NCBI GenBank assembly: GCA_016508695.1
Contig: VNKQ01000004.1
Coordinates: forward strand, 434,001-498,000
DNA: 64,000 nucleotides
Source: Hyphodiscus hymeniophilus
Lineage: Eukaryota > Ascomycota > Leotiomycetes > Helotiales > Hyphodiscaceae
Reading direction: 5' to 3'
Positions 48,901 to 60,400 of the stretch are shown here, in pieces. The notes below the pieces were generated by a model. It was not told the DNA's origin, ran no database searches, and worked only from the letters and a program-made list of their open reading frames with translations. Positions within the stretch are counted from its first letter, which is position 1. The number at the start of each line of letters is the position of its first letter. A program made the translations under genes and the position numbers.

Positions 48901-50478
48901 ACCGACGAAGGGTGCTTTGGGGCGAGATGAATCATGATCCGTGGGCATTATTGGGCGGTAGATGGAGATGCGCTCTCTTGACACAGAAAGAGAGTCGGGC
49001 GATGGAGCGCGCGGTTACGGAGCATCAGATCAGCCTCAACGGGTGGCGTGAGTTTCGATTTGTTTCTGTGGTTTCCGTTGGCTCTCGAAGTGTCGAATCT
49101 CCTGTCACCTACACTTCCTACATACGGCCTGGAGCCTGGAATGGAGGAGTATGACAGGTTGGTACTGAATTAGGTAGGTAGCTACGGGATGGGAAGAGGG
49201 AAAGAGTCATAAAACCGAAAAACGAGGAGCGTCACATGACAAGCGTGTGATTTTCCGCGCGTGACTTAGGATTTTCTTCCCCCTTGTAGGTACCTAATCT
49301 AGGTACCTCATGTTCACGATCTCATGATATGGGAAGAAGGCGGCTGGATGTCCACAGACCTCCTCTAGATGTCTGTCATACCAAGGAAGGTGGTACGATC
49401 TCTTGATGGAAGTGTGATCGAGAACGGGAGCTAAAGTGGTTCGTACCACAGTGTCTGTCAGACTCCGGAGACAGGCTGAAGATGTAAGATCGTAAACGGG
49501 GGCTATGGAACCTTGACTCATCGCAAATGTTTGATTGGGATAGGTATGTGCAATGTGATTCGTGGTAGCCTGGTAGGGAAGAGGACGGCTTAGAAGGTGT
49601 CTTGTATTTGTACAGCCCTGGAAGGGCAGCGGCAAAATGGGAGAGAGGAGTTGATGGTTTCCTTTGCTGGTGTGTTCGCGATGCGCATACCAGCTGCACG
49701 TTGGATGGAGGGGTAAACAAAGATACGGGCGTAGCATCTCTGGCCTGCGCCCAGCAAATGAATATCTAGAGAAAGAGTTCGCATTCGAATCCATAGATGA
49801 CACCCGACAGACAGCGAAAGGATGTCCCATTTGGCAGATGCGGGCCACTTGGATGCCACTGGCTACAATGGCAAGGCCGGCTTCGAGCAGGAAAGCAAGC
49901 TGCAGGAATGATGTTGGATGTTGCCGTCGCCAACCCAATCATCGCGAGGCTGCGACTGGAGCGGGGAAGGCTTCTGGCTTGCCCTTTGTCCATTGGTGGT
50001 GTGTGTCAAGGGTGTAACGATTTGGTGATACGGAGAATGGGGTAAGAATGTCTGAATTATCCCTCATTGGCTCTTGTTTTGTATCCTCGATCAGAGAGGA
50101 TGGGTGGAAGGACAAAGGAGTTGTCTCGTGGGGGATATTTGTCTTGCAGAAGAGGAATGCATCCTGTATGAGTAATGGGTATAGGCATGGGTGGATATTG
50201 GGTCTCTGGAATAGATGTTTGGAAAGGAGAGTACGGAGTAGAGAGAGAGAGAGTATTTGAGATAAAACGTAGGCAGATGAGAAGGCTGTTTGGACTTCCA
50301 AAACAAGAGGGGCTGAGAGTTCCAAAGTGGTGTGAAACGGACGATGAATCGCGATAACGACACCTCTCTCATACGCAGCTCGTGTGGAATCCGCTAGCCC
50401 TTGCAGCAGTTGCCGTGGTCGCAGTCGCCTCCTACGCCTCCACTGGGCAAGTATCGATAGTTATGCCCGGCGTGGAAG

Positions 50479-50611
50479 AGGAGTGAGTGAGTTGAGTGAG
50501 TGAGTTGAGTGAGTGTGTGAGTTGAGTGAGTGAGTGAGTGAGTTGAGTGAGTGAGTGAGTGAGTTGAGTGAGTGAGTTGAGTGAGTGAGTTGAGTGAGTG
50601 AGTTGAGTGAA
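50479..50611. repeat. GAGT microsatellite with higher-order GAGTGAGTGAGTT unit
   Basis: About 130 bp of GAGT units regularly broken by an extra T, giving a mixed 9-, 13- and 17-base higher-order pattern (GAGTGAGTT, GAGTGAGTGAGTT and longer). Non-coding. Confidence 0.9.
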
Positions 50612-50959
50612 AGTACTGCTCGTATATCTCAGGCTGACGGCGAATTCGTGAGGATCAATCAGATCTTCCCAGCTGGACCTTGAGACAGCTCAGCAGAGTT
50701 CCTACAACATTGCACTCCATATTCTTCTGACTCGCTCGGCAAGAGGTCTAGGGGGTGAGGGGAATCAATACGCAAGTCAGCGAGGCTCAGGCTCATCCGA
50801 ACCCCCGTTTTCTTTTTGTCTTTATTGACCATTGGCCTGCACGCACTGCACAGCCAGTGTAGCACGACGACTTGATAACGGCATTTGCGTGGAGATGGAG
50901 AGGGGGGAGGTGGACCAGGTGCGACAATGAAGTTACCCATCAGACCAGAAAAGGGGAAC

Positions 50960-50996
50960 AGCTTCGTGTAGCATCGTGTAGCTTCGTGTAGCTTCT
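50960..50996 (+). repeat. Three tandem copies of a CTTCGTGTAG-like word
   Basis: CTTCGTGTAGC, CATCGTGTAGC-like and CTTCGTGTAGC words follow each other; non-coding. Confidence 0.6.
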
Positions 50997-51840
50997 CCTT
51001 TCTCCTTCTCCACAATAAGCTTCGTGTCGTTTCCTTTCTCTCTCTCCACAATACCTATTGCTACGTACCTAGTCATACAGCCCCGTTGTTGGCATTAAAA
51101 TCGCAAGCTGTATTATTGTGGTGCTGCTGAGACTGCGGAGTGAGTGTCCATAAGGCTGTGCTTCGTGCTGGCTATTTACGAACGGGAAGCGAGGAAGGGC
51201 GGGCTGAGAAGGAGGAGGAGGAGGATCGTTCGATCAGTCAGCCATTCAACAATCAATCAATCAATCCACCAATACTACTCTCAGCCAACCACGAATGATG
51301 CGATGTCGAAAACAGGGGAGATGGGCAGGATTTGGAGTACGTGAAGAGTAAGCAAAGCGTGACAGATAGTAGGTCGAGAGGAAGTTAGACCACTTGTATG
51401 TGGCCTGCAAGAAATCGTGTTATTCCCAACATTCGACGCTTTCTCGTGCTCCACCTCCTTCGCCATCATTCCCCTCCTCCTCCTCGAAAGGGAACTGATT
51501 CTCTCCGCAACTGAGCAGTAAAGTAATCGTAGAGTGGACGGGATGTTTGTGGTTTTATTTTGCGTATACGTATTTGGGCTTGGAATTGGGCTTAGGCTTA
51601 GGCTCAAGCGTGGGTATGGATGGCCGTCTCCTTTCATGGGTGCCTTCCCCCTCCCAGTCTCCGGATTGTGTGTGTAATGTGTATGTGTGTCCGGAAGGAG
51701 GTGTCTGTGTGTGACACACGATGGCGAAGTGCATTGTAGGTACGTACGGTCTGCCGTACAGCCGACCGCAGTCTCCCGTAGACAGTGAATGGACATGGCA
51801 CAGATGGATCCGCCACTCTGATTTCTTAGCGACGCTGTGA

Positions 51841-52933
51841 CTCCAACAGAGTGGCCACTCCCCCATCAAAACCTCGACATTCCCGCTGCCCTGCCCACGC
51901 TCCTCGACCCTCAAGCAGCCATGTACGATTCACCACAACTCTAGAGCGGCTCTTTGAAGTCTGCCCCAAACATCACCACCGCCCCCGTCTATCATCGATC
52001 TGTCAAACACCAAACCTCTGCTTGTTTTCTATCCTGCATCAGAGAAGCATCCAACCTCGCAGAAATCCCCCATCTGCCTACCCGCCTTTTCCGTACTGCG
52101 ACAAAGCGACCGAAACCTCGCCTCCCCAGCAGAAGAGAAGACTCACAGCCAAGTCACACTCTCCAGTACTGTTTAGTACCACCCGTCCAGACCACCCCCG
52201 ATCCGGACCTTTCTCCCCTCTCGTACCCCCTTCTACCTTAAATTCGAATCACTCGCCACACTCCGAATAGCTCCCTCGTCGCCTCCTTTGTTGGTTGTGG
52301 TTCTACTTATCCCCTTTGATACCCAGAGTGGAGTGGGAGCCTGCCTTCAGCAAGCTGCACTACCCAACCATCGCGATCCCGCGACCAGCTCTTGCCACTG
52401 TGGTAGTCACGACGAACATCAGCCTCTGAGTCGACGACAACTTCACACCACTCCAAAAAGACACCTTTATCTCTATCCAAAAACACTCCACTCAGTCCTT
52501 TCGTCAGCTGTTCAATATACTCACCTTATTCCCACCACTCCTAACACCTTCAAACCCATAGACGTTTCCTCCGATTCGCCATCCTTCTTAATGGTAGCTA
52601 CCGCATAATAGCAACCATTTACTCCAACAGTTACCATTTCACTCGTCGAAAAGGTCACAATGCCCCTCGTCTCCAACACTACTTCTCCAGTCGCCAGCCT
52701 TGCATCGTCTACCGGTTTTATCGTACGTGAAGAGATCATCTCGATCCCTTTGCTTTAGCTATCCTCCTCCTCCCTCGATCATTTAGCTCTGCAACGGGAT
52801 TTCCTGTTGTGCGAGCCTGTGTCTAGTCAGAAGGTCTCACGGATTCAGTCTATAACGGTTTATCGGTTTGGCTTTGTACAGACGGCGACTGGAGTTTCTC
52901 GATTAAACTTCACAACCCTCGATCCCTTCGAAG
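51841..52933 (+). promoter_or_regulatory. Pyrimidine-rich probable promoter and long 5' leader of the cyclin gene
   Basis: The plus strand is markedly C/T-rich over about 1 kb before the cyclin ATG, as in long 5' leaders of fungal regulatory genes. Open frames here (for example 51851-52270) lack an ATG start or a recognisable product and consist of Pro/Ser/His-rich translation of the CT bias. Upstream ATGs at 52288-52700 could act as uORFs. Confidence 0.45.
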
Positions 52934-55070
52934 ATGCATTGCGGCGAAGATGATTCGCCGCCTTACATCGATACATACAATGGTGTTTACAGCTCCTCAA
53001 TAGCCTCCTCCGCATCATCATCCTCGGCGTCTGTTTGGTCCGACGCCTCTTCCCAATCATCGGACGACTCTTCAGTTACTTGCGGATCCTCCGACTTAGA
53101 ATCCTCCGAAACATATTGCTGCACCAATCAGCTACCACCCTCTTTTCAAAATACCAGCAACACCTGCGAACCACCTATCTCGGTCGCAACATACTGGCCG
53201 AAGCACAAGATACCTGCTGAAGTTGTGCCAGAACAAAGGCACCCAAGAAGGACAAGTATTGGAAGCACAACTCGCACTGGTTGCCCTCCGTCCCTAGTAC
53301 GCCAAAGCGATCGAAAGGTCAGCTTCGTCGATAATCTCGTCGGTAAGACTCAAAATATTCCCTGATAAGTGCGTCCGCTCAATAATCCACCCAGATACCT
53401 CAGCCCAGATAGTTGAGGCAATATGGCCACTATCATCTGTCGCTTGCAGAAGCGAGATGGGTAGTAAGGGGGTCCTTCCCTTACGCACATTCATTCAAGA
53501 GACACTTCGTCGATCACGGACAAGTTACTCGACCCTGCAGGTTGCCTTGTACTACCTGATTTTAATTAAGCCCCATGTGCCTATGCACGATTTTACAATG
53601 GAACAGCCCGAGGATATCCATTCTATCCGGGCACTACAATGCGGTCGACGCATGTTCCTTTCAGCTCTTATCCTCGCTTCAAAGTATCTCCAAGACCGAA
53701 ATTATTCCGCTCGTGCATGGAGCAAAATTTCTGGCCTGAACACTTTGGAAATCAACCAAAACGAAATGGCTTTCCTTCTTGCTGTCAATTGGCGCATACA
53801 CATTACCGATGCCGTTTTCCAGCGCTGGACCGACATTGTTCTCAAATACACACCGACTCAACCACCGTCGCCTGGTTCAGGCTGTCCAGGGTTAGCTGAA
53901 TACAAATCAGTCGACACATGGAAGTCCGTCATTCTGAAGTTGAACCCAGAGTTGGACAACATCGAAGGGATTTCCTCGATCGCATCTGTTCAGGCAACTG
54001 TCAAATCTATCAGCGCCTCATGCCCACGATCATTCGTGCCATTGGCTGCCGAAGGTAGCACTTTTGGATATGGTTCAAATGAGACAACGCCCACACCAAA
54101 GTATTATACACCCAACATTATGGAGCCTTCGCCATCGTCTATCTACCCACCAACTAAGCCTGCGCCCGCTCTTGGTCTGTTACCTACACCAAGATTGACT
54201 CCCCAGAGCACTGGATACAACACTCCTGCAGTGAGTGCCGCGTCCTTATTGCTTGGCAAATCATCTATGAGTCTTGCTTTCGCACATGCTTCGAATGTCT
54301 GTGCAGCTCAGTACACAGAAAAGTGGCAACAATCTTCCTCGCCTCAGTCATACGTTTCCTTCCGCCGATCATCATTGGCCAATTCAACCTCGTCAATGTC
54401 CTCGCCAGAATCCATGATCTCAGACACATCATCACGGTCATCACGATCATCCTCAATCTCATCTGCCTCGTCTCTGATGAGCGCGTCTCTATCGTCCAAA
54501 CTGGATGTTCAAGCGCGCTGTCGGTCAGCGAAGCTTTGCAGCGAGAGGATGAACAGGACCTACATTGCTACTGTCCCAGAAGCGTATGTGCCAACCTCAT
54601 CACCTGACTCATACGCCGGACCTGTTGGGAATGGCCTCTATGATATGTCTTTGAATACACCATTGGCACGCCGAGATGTGGAGATGGACTACTTCTCTAA
54701 GGATGAAGAAGCAGCACGTGCCCTTCAAGAACTTCACAATCATCCCCGATCAATGGAGTCTCCTAGCAGAGCTGGCGCGAAGCGAACCAGAACGCATTCA
54801 ATCGACAACACTCTACAAGAGAATGTCCGAGAGATGCTACATGGCCGCTATCAATCCGAGAGCGGCTGGTCCGAGGATCTCGTTCGATCCCGCTCAAGCA
54901 CGTCAGCCATCAGCCCTTCCCAAGTAGCAGTTCGGCCCACTTCCACCGCTTCCCTTGGCCGAAAACGTGTGTGTTGTGCCACTGAGGCCGTTCACGAATA
55001 CCCTCAAACTAACCTTCACCCCGGCCTTGGCTTTGCTGGCCCTGGCATGTGGGAAGGAATACTTAATTAA
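52934..55070 (+). CDS. Pho80/PCL-type cyclin (Pcl5-like)
   Basis: Cyclin partner of a Pho85-type kinase. Exons 52934-53342 and 53395-55070 (52-nt intron) give 694 residues. The N-terminus is very Ser-rich (YSSSIASSASSSSASVWSDA); RKVSFVDNLVDTSAQIVEAI spans the splice. The cyclin box runs from about residue 137 to 300: LPLRTFIQETLRRSRTSYST, LQVALYYLILIKPHVP, GRRMFLSALILASKYLQDRN-YSARAWSKISGL, INQNEMAFLLAVNWRIHI. The remaining half is disordered and rich in Ser/Pro and PT motifs, plausible phosphodegrons. Known fungal relatives link nutrient state to transcription-factor turnover and the cell cycle; that role is inferred. It sits behind an unusually long gene-free upstream region. Confidence 0.9.
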
Positions 55071-55789
55071 TTGCGTCGTCACCCTCGCCGTACATACCTC
55101 TACGTACCTTGTCAAAACAGTTTCCTTTTGTCATCGAGTCATTCCAGTCATGCATTGCAGGAGCCATGCGAGGATACCTCAGATCTAGACATCGACGACA
55201 CTTCTTTAGAAGCGAGATCGTTCCGGATTTTTAAATGGGGCATTACCTTTGCATGTCCTTTGCGCTTTGCATGGATTTGGAGTTAGACTCGCCCTGTAAG
55301 TTAGGCTCAGAAGAGCAGATAGTGGGTGGGATTGGAGTGGAGGAGCATTGAAAATACTGGGCTGGTCGAATTGAATGGAGGCTTTGAAGGCGAATGTGGG
55401 GTGCTCACTGCATGGAAGGAGTCTGGATGGAATTCTTTGAGAAAGAGCGTCACCTTGCAGCTCACGGCGAGGATGATGACATCCTTTACATAACTTCCTC
55501 CCTAAGGCAATGACATGCATATTTGCAGTAGACTTGAGTGCAAGTTTGACAGCTATAGTGAAGTGATTGCGCATGTCTCTGCTTGGGCTCTCGATGTGAG
55601 TTGTCCAGGAGGAGGGCAGGACTCAAGTGGTGATTCTCCTAGATATGTATAGACTGTGAAGCCGGGAGAGATACCGTGCGGTGCTCCGTGGAGGCAAGTG
55701 CTCCAACACTATCCGCTCTCGCTGCTATTGCTTATCTCTCCTCATCACAGCCAGGCAAGCCGTTCTGTTTCTCATATCGCTCAAGCATC

Positions 55790-55805
55790 GCTTGAACGTT
55801 CAAGC
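55790..55805. repeat. Perfect 16-bp palindrome
   Basis: GCTTGAACGTTCAAGC reads the same on both strands and is flanked by direct copies of CAAGCATC (55782-55789 and 55802-55809). Confidence 0.85.
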
Positions 55806-55875
55806 ATCACTCACTCACTCAAGTCAAGGCATCATCCTCGCTCGCTCGCTCACTCATGCATTTGGCTCTTCCCGT

Positions 55876-55909
55876 CCTCCTTCTCCTTCTCCTTCTCCTT
55901 CTCCTTCTC
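55876..55909 (+). repeat. CTCCTT hexanucleotide repeat
   Basis: Five to six consecutive CTCCTT units, pure pyrimidine on the plus strand. Confidence 0.9.
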
Positions 55910-56768
55910 AACATATCACGATACTCACCTGACGATTTCTGCACTGGTGAAGTGTCACCTACAAGGCCAAGTGGCACGGATTGCATATGAGAGCGGTCAA
56001 AAGTGGAGTTAAAACGAGAGTGTGGGATTTGCTGATTTCCCGACTCAAATTGTTTTCCTTTCAGGGTCGAGTTGTCTTTTGCATATATATTATTCGCCGA
56101 ATTACCTGTTAAGTGCTGGAATATTTTCCCCCAGCGCTTTTTGTTTCAATAAGGCAATTCATCACAAACAGCGCTGTCGAGAAAGCCTTTTGTTACAGAG
56201 AAGTGCAACCAGTACAAAACGATGCAAAGATGAAGTTCTAAACCAAAACAGCTGGCTCAGATGTACTCTTTGTCTTTGTCCTCTACTTTTCTTAACCCCA
56301 AGCTGTGAGGTCGTGTCATTGGTTTTCTGACAGTTATACCTGAGGAGCAAAAGCTCTTCCAAGTTTAGGTCCACTTATAGAGACATCATAGACTTGGACT
56401 CAGAAATTCGAAGTTCCTCACCCTGCGTTGACGGCTCAATCTGCCATGTCTTCTTAGGAATTCCCGCTAAGCAAAGGAACGTACAGCCAAGCGAATACTA
56501 TCTCTGCCAAAGTCGAAAGACCATTGTTGAATCTACCTGTATTCCTTGCGTTACCTTGTATATCATGATGGCTTTTTCTTCCACTTCTGAACAAAGAAAG
56601 CATAGTATCACCGACGTCCGTAAGTGTGTTGCCAAGTCACCTGATCTCGCTCCCCTCCCACTTCACGCACAGACCCCGCGTCTCCTCGTCGAATGTGTAG
56701 ATTCACCGCCATTATACAATCTTCCCTTAATTTTCACAACTCCTCTACCAACTCCATACGAATTAGTT

Positions 56769-57445
56769 ATGGCCCAAACGTGCGCCAGCTGTGCAAAGGC
56801 AGAACCAGCAACCTCATTGACACGCTGTGCCAAATTCCACACCACGTTTTACTGCTCCCGCGACTGCCAGAAAGCAGACTGGAAGGCCCACAAGAAATCC
56901 TACGCGCTCAACGCAGCTAACAACGCCAGCACTCCAGATAACGAGTCCACTCCCACTCGTCCTCAGTCACGAGCTCCACCTTAACAACTGGCACACCTCT
57001 CAAAGGCCGCGCCGTCCAGATCGAAAGGCCCTTCCACCGCCTGAACAGCAAGACATGGCTCCACGACCGCCCCGAGGAGGACGTGTACAAGCTGCTTATC
57101 GACTCCTACCGCCTCCGTCTCGAGGACGACTATACGTTCGAGGACGATGCCGCCGAAGACAGCATCTACGCCGGCGAGGACGACAGCCGAGTCGGCTTCC
57201 ACAAATTCCTTCGCAGAGCGGAGGAGAAGCGCGGGCTGCTGCCTCCTTGGTGGTCCAAGGCCAAGGCCGACGCTTGCGTGATGTCGGGGTTTCGAGTCGA
57301 GGCGGGGAATGTTCGTGCGAGCTTGGCTTGTGCGGTGGAGAAGAGCGATGTGGTGGAGGGGTACGGAAGTCCGTTGATGCCGATGCAGATGCAGGTCGAG
57401 AATAGGGAGGTCGCTGGAACCAACGTCGATGCTTCTCGTTTCTGA
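56769..57445 (+). CDS. MYND-finger family protein with lost zinc ligands and one frame break
   Basis: Starts at the ATG at 56769 (MAQTCASCAKAEPATSLTRC). The MYND pattern is present: Cys5, Cys8, Cys20, Cys29, Cys33 and His41 are at expected spacing. Two ligand positions are changed: position 23 is Phe (TTC at 56835) and 45 is Tyr (TAC at 56901), each one base from TGC Cys. This frame ends at 56985, but the family body continues in another frame: TPLKGRAVQIERPFHRLNSK, TWLHDRPEEDVYKLLIDSYR, EEKRGLLPPWWSKAKADAC, VEKSDVVEGYGSPLMPMQM. One missing base around 56942-56983 (for example in CCC at 56952-56954) would join them, giving about 225 residues. No intron fits. Either a degenerating gene copy or sequence error plus genuine ligand loss. 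Confidence 0.7.
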
Positions 57446-58227
57446 TTCGGGTATGTTTCTTGAGCTTGGACAGTCTTCTTCTGCACGTGTCATTGGGTAA
57501 TGGGAAGTGCATTATACCATAACATATCAGCTTTAACTATATGTACAGCAGGTCACATGCTTCTGCGCTCTCCAAACAACAAGTGTGTCAAAGTACCTGG
57601 TCTAATCCGTCTAATCCATCCTGAAGAGACTGTTATCAAGCGACCAGCTTCTCACGACGTCAAGGATAATCCAACTTGAGTAGTCTCAACATTTACCCCA
57701 CGCTTTAATCCACGGCTTTCAAAAGGCTGCGTGTAGCTCCAGCATCTCCCACCAAACAGAAGTCTTTGATCTCCCACGTTACTTTCAGTACTGCGAGACG
57801 CCAACCAAGCTATCATTCAGAAAAGGGTGTCTTGGGAGGTGGCGAAGGCGGGGTAGGGAATCGGTGTTGGGGGAGTTGAGGAATACCTGTTTGGAGAAAT
57901 AAGGGGTGATTGGTCTTAGCGTCCTCCCCGACTGAAATCTCGGTGGATCTCAATAGCAGATGTGCTCAAGTATTGTACGGATGGTGCCGAAGGGTGTAGT
58001 CATCATTGTATTCATGCTTGTATTACAGCTTCTTCATTACAAACGGAACGACCTTCATCTCAAACTCCAAAACAATGGGAAAGACGCAGACGATCGAAGC
58101 ATCTACGCAAACGATCAAGAAAAGTCAAGCCAGAGACCCAGTCATCATCCGTATGCCCCATCCCTCTACGCACGCCTTCATTACCCTACAGCAAAAGAGA
58201 AACGAAAGTGGTTCTTTGCACATGAGC
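57446..58227. other. Convergent 3' intergenic region
   Basis: 3' flanks of the MYND (+) and NDR kinase (-) genes; open frames at 57960-58380 are overlapping chance frames without a domain. Confidence 0.45.
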
Positions 58228-60400
58228 TTACAGCATTGTGCCGAAAGTTCCATCAGTGGGAATCGCCTTACGAGGACTCGACTTGCCATTCTCGTCGGTT
58301 GTGGGCTTGCGATGTCTGAATGTAAATCCGACGAACAAACCCTTGCTCATTGGGTCTTCTCGATCAGCCATCTGCTCTAATGCGGTCTGCTTATCGTGAA
58401 CTTCCTTGTATTTAGCCATGTCAGCTTCGTTGCTGAAGTCATCGAAATAGCCAGCATCGGTCTCTGAGTCGAGCTCTGGCACGAATGGAGCGCGTTGGGA
58501 GCGAAGGGTGGCCCATTCAACCTCAGCGAAGTATGGGTGGGCATATATATCTTTGATGGATGAGAAGCGCTTTGACTTGGATGCGATACAGCTGAATATG
58601 TTAATACCTGAAATCCGTCCGAGACCGGGCGACTTACCTTGTAATAAAGTTCCAGGTGCGGTTACTGATGAAGTAGTTTGGATCCTCCCAGACCGGTCTC
58701 CTCAAAACCTCTCTCCAGTGCTTCAGATTCTTCCAAGTTTCTTCCACTGTTGCACCGGCAAATGGTGGGAAGCCAGTTAAAGCTTCAAAGTGCATGCAAC
58801 CCAAACTCCAATAATCAACAGAGAACTCATACTCATCGCCCTTCAAGACTTCGGGAGCCATGTAGTCGGGCGAGCCCACGATTGATTTGGCATAGTTGAC
58901 GTCCCGGTCTCTCATCGATCGATAACCTTCGCGGCGCTCTGCAACAGTCCGCTGATCCATGGGTTTGCCGAATGGCACGTATGTCTCTCCAACCTTCTCA
59001 AGTTTGACACGCATGGACTCAATCTTCCCAGGAGCCAGGAAACCAGCAGCAAGTCCGAAATCGGTAAGTTTGACATGGCCAGTTGAGTCGATCAGGAAGT
59101 TCTCCGGCTTAAGATCTCTGTGGATGTATCCGAGTTGGTGAAGAGCATCGACCGAACAAAACATCTCTGCGATGTAGAATCGAGCGTGACGATTGGCGAG
59201 GACACCAGTATTGTTGAGTAGGGTACGGAAATCTCCACCAGGGACATACTCCTACAATCTTGTTAGTGGCTTTCTCGAACGCTGCTAGTTGTGGGCTTAC
59301 CATAGCCAAGTAAATGCTCTTCTCATCCTGGAAAGAATAAAGCAGTCGCACAAGCCATTCGCTCTTCGCGTTGGTCAAGATATCACGCTCCGTGAGGACA
59401 TGCCTAATCTCATCCAACTTAAAGAGTAGCTTCTTGCTCATGACTTTCAATGCACACACTTCCCGGGTATCCTTCTTCTGGGCGAGAAAGACTTGTCCAT
59501 ATCCACCCTGTCCAACTTGAGTAAGAATCTGGAAATCGCCCTGACGAAGACGGACTCGTCGCTTTCGGAGATTAGCGCGCTCTCTTCCAGCATATTTCTG
59601 CCAGATAGGGTTGTATGTTTCTTCGTCGGTTGCAGGAGGTTCGGGGAATTCGGATTTGAAGTGGGAGAGTCGATTTTGGCGCTGTCCAACGTAGGTGAGG
59701 AGGTCGAAGTAGTAGTCGAGGAAGTCTACCAGACATTAGCATATGATGTTTGCGGGCGGGTAGTGTCCAGGCTTACACAGTTGGGTGACATTAGCAAGTC
59801 GTTTAACATTGGGCTTGTTCAGAATCTCTAACTCTTCTACTGTCAATCCTCGCTGAGTGTTGTATTTCTTCGTGTTCTGCTCCCGAGGTTGATAGAGTTC
59901 CTGTCGAGATAGGGCAGCTTGGGTTTGAAGGGGCTCTTGGCCCTGTCTCGAGCTTGGGGGTGTGTTTTCCTTCCCTTGCTTTCGCAGAGGACTACCAGGT
60001 GATACTGCAGATTTGTGTATGATGCTATCATCAATATTGCCTGATGCATTGCCAAAGTATGACTCGTCCACCGTCAAGGTGTTCCCCCCTTTCCAGGTGA
60101 CAACGGTGTTGCACGACCGCTCTTCGTAGGGCTGCCAAAGGTAGCGGGGGTGAGCTTCATAGCATTATCGAAGGCAATGGGGAGGTCATTGGCTCCTGGC
60201 GGGTTCTGTTTCTTGCTCGGGCTTCCTTGAGGGGTCGAGATAGGTGTGATGAAATTGGTTCGGTTTGGAGTGCTTGGTCTTTCGCCAAAAGCTTCATTTT
60301 GGCTGGAGCGAGTGTGAAGAGGTGGTGGAGGTACAGGCAGGATGCCATCATGTTTGCCTCCTTGGGAAGAGGGAAACAGGTTGGTGATGAAGCTGGCCAT
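58228..60400 (-). CDS. DBF2: NDR-family kinase Dbf2/Sid2 type (septation/mitotic exit)
   Basis: AGC/NDR Ser/Thr kinase that works with a MOB1 partner in mitotic exit and septum formation. Exons 60400-59777, 59725-59301, 59251-58638 and 58591-58228 (introns 51, 49, 46 nt) give about 675 residues if one frame break is mended. Start MASFITNLFPSSQGGKHDGI; disordered N-terminus; MOB-binding region LTYVGQRQNRLSHFKSEFPE; ATP loop GQGGYGQV (about 280-287); Lys302; HRDLKPEN (Asp396); DFG (414-416); insert PFGKPMDQRTVAERREGYRS before the T-loop YAKSIVGSPDYMAPE; C-terminal FVGFTFRH hydrophobic motif. The break lies at six C (60084-60089, plus strand): the frame before it ends at PGKGGTP, the frame after reads NTLTVDESYFGNASGN. 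Seven C would join them. Confidence 0.9.

Larger units (their letters stand above)
45914..51840. other. Gene-poor stretch of about 6 kb
   Basis: No gene I can support. It contains short tandem repeats, a G-run near 47706, CA/CC-rich low-complexity sequence at 47755-47825, many TAGGTAC-like words (for example 48025-48060 and 49287-49309), and the GAGT satellite at 50479-50611. The longest open frame (49294-49938 -) has no domain. It separates the SDR gene from the cyclin gene and its likely long leader. Confidence 0.5.
55071..56768. other. 1.7 kb intergenic region with simple repeats
   Basis: Contains a palindrome at 55790-55805, a CTCCTT repeat at 55877-55909, and TCAC/TCGC-type short repeats near 55806-55855. 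The frame at 56394-56768 is open into the MYND gene but shows no protein-like conservation; I treat it as leader. Confidence 0.5.

Noticed and set aside
49294..49938. 214-residue minus-strand open frame in the gene-poor region
   Set aside because: No domain, no membrane or signal pattern, overlapped by other open frames of similar quality; looks like chance in a GC-rich stretch.
51851..52270. 139-residue Pro/Ser-rich open frame
   Set aside because: Begins with GTG, not ATG, and only mirrors the CT bias of the cyclin leader.
56394..56768. N-terminal extension of the MYND protein from an upstream ATG
   Set aside because: In frame, but no protein-like features; the finger normally starts a few residues after the initiator, as with the ATG at 56769.
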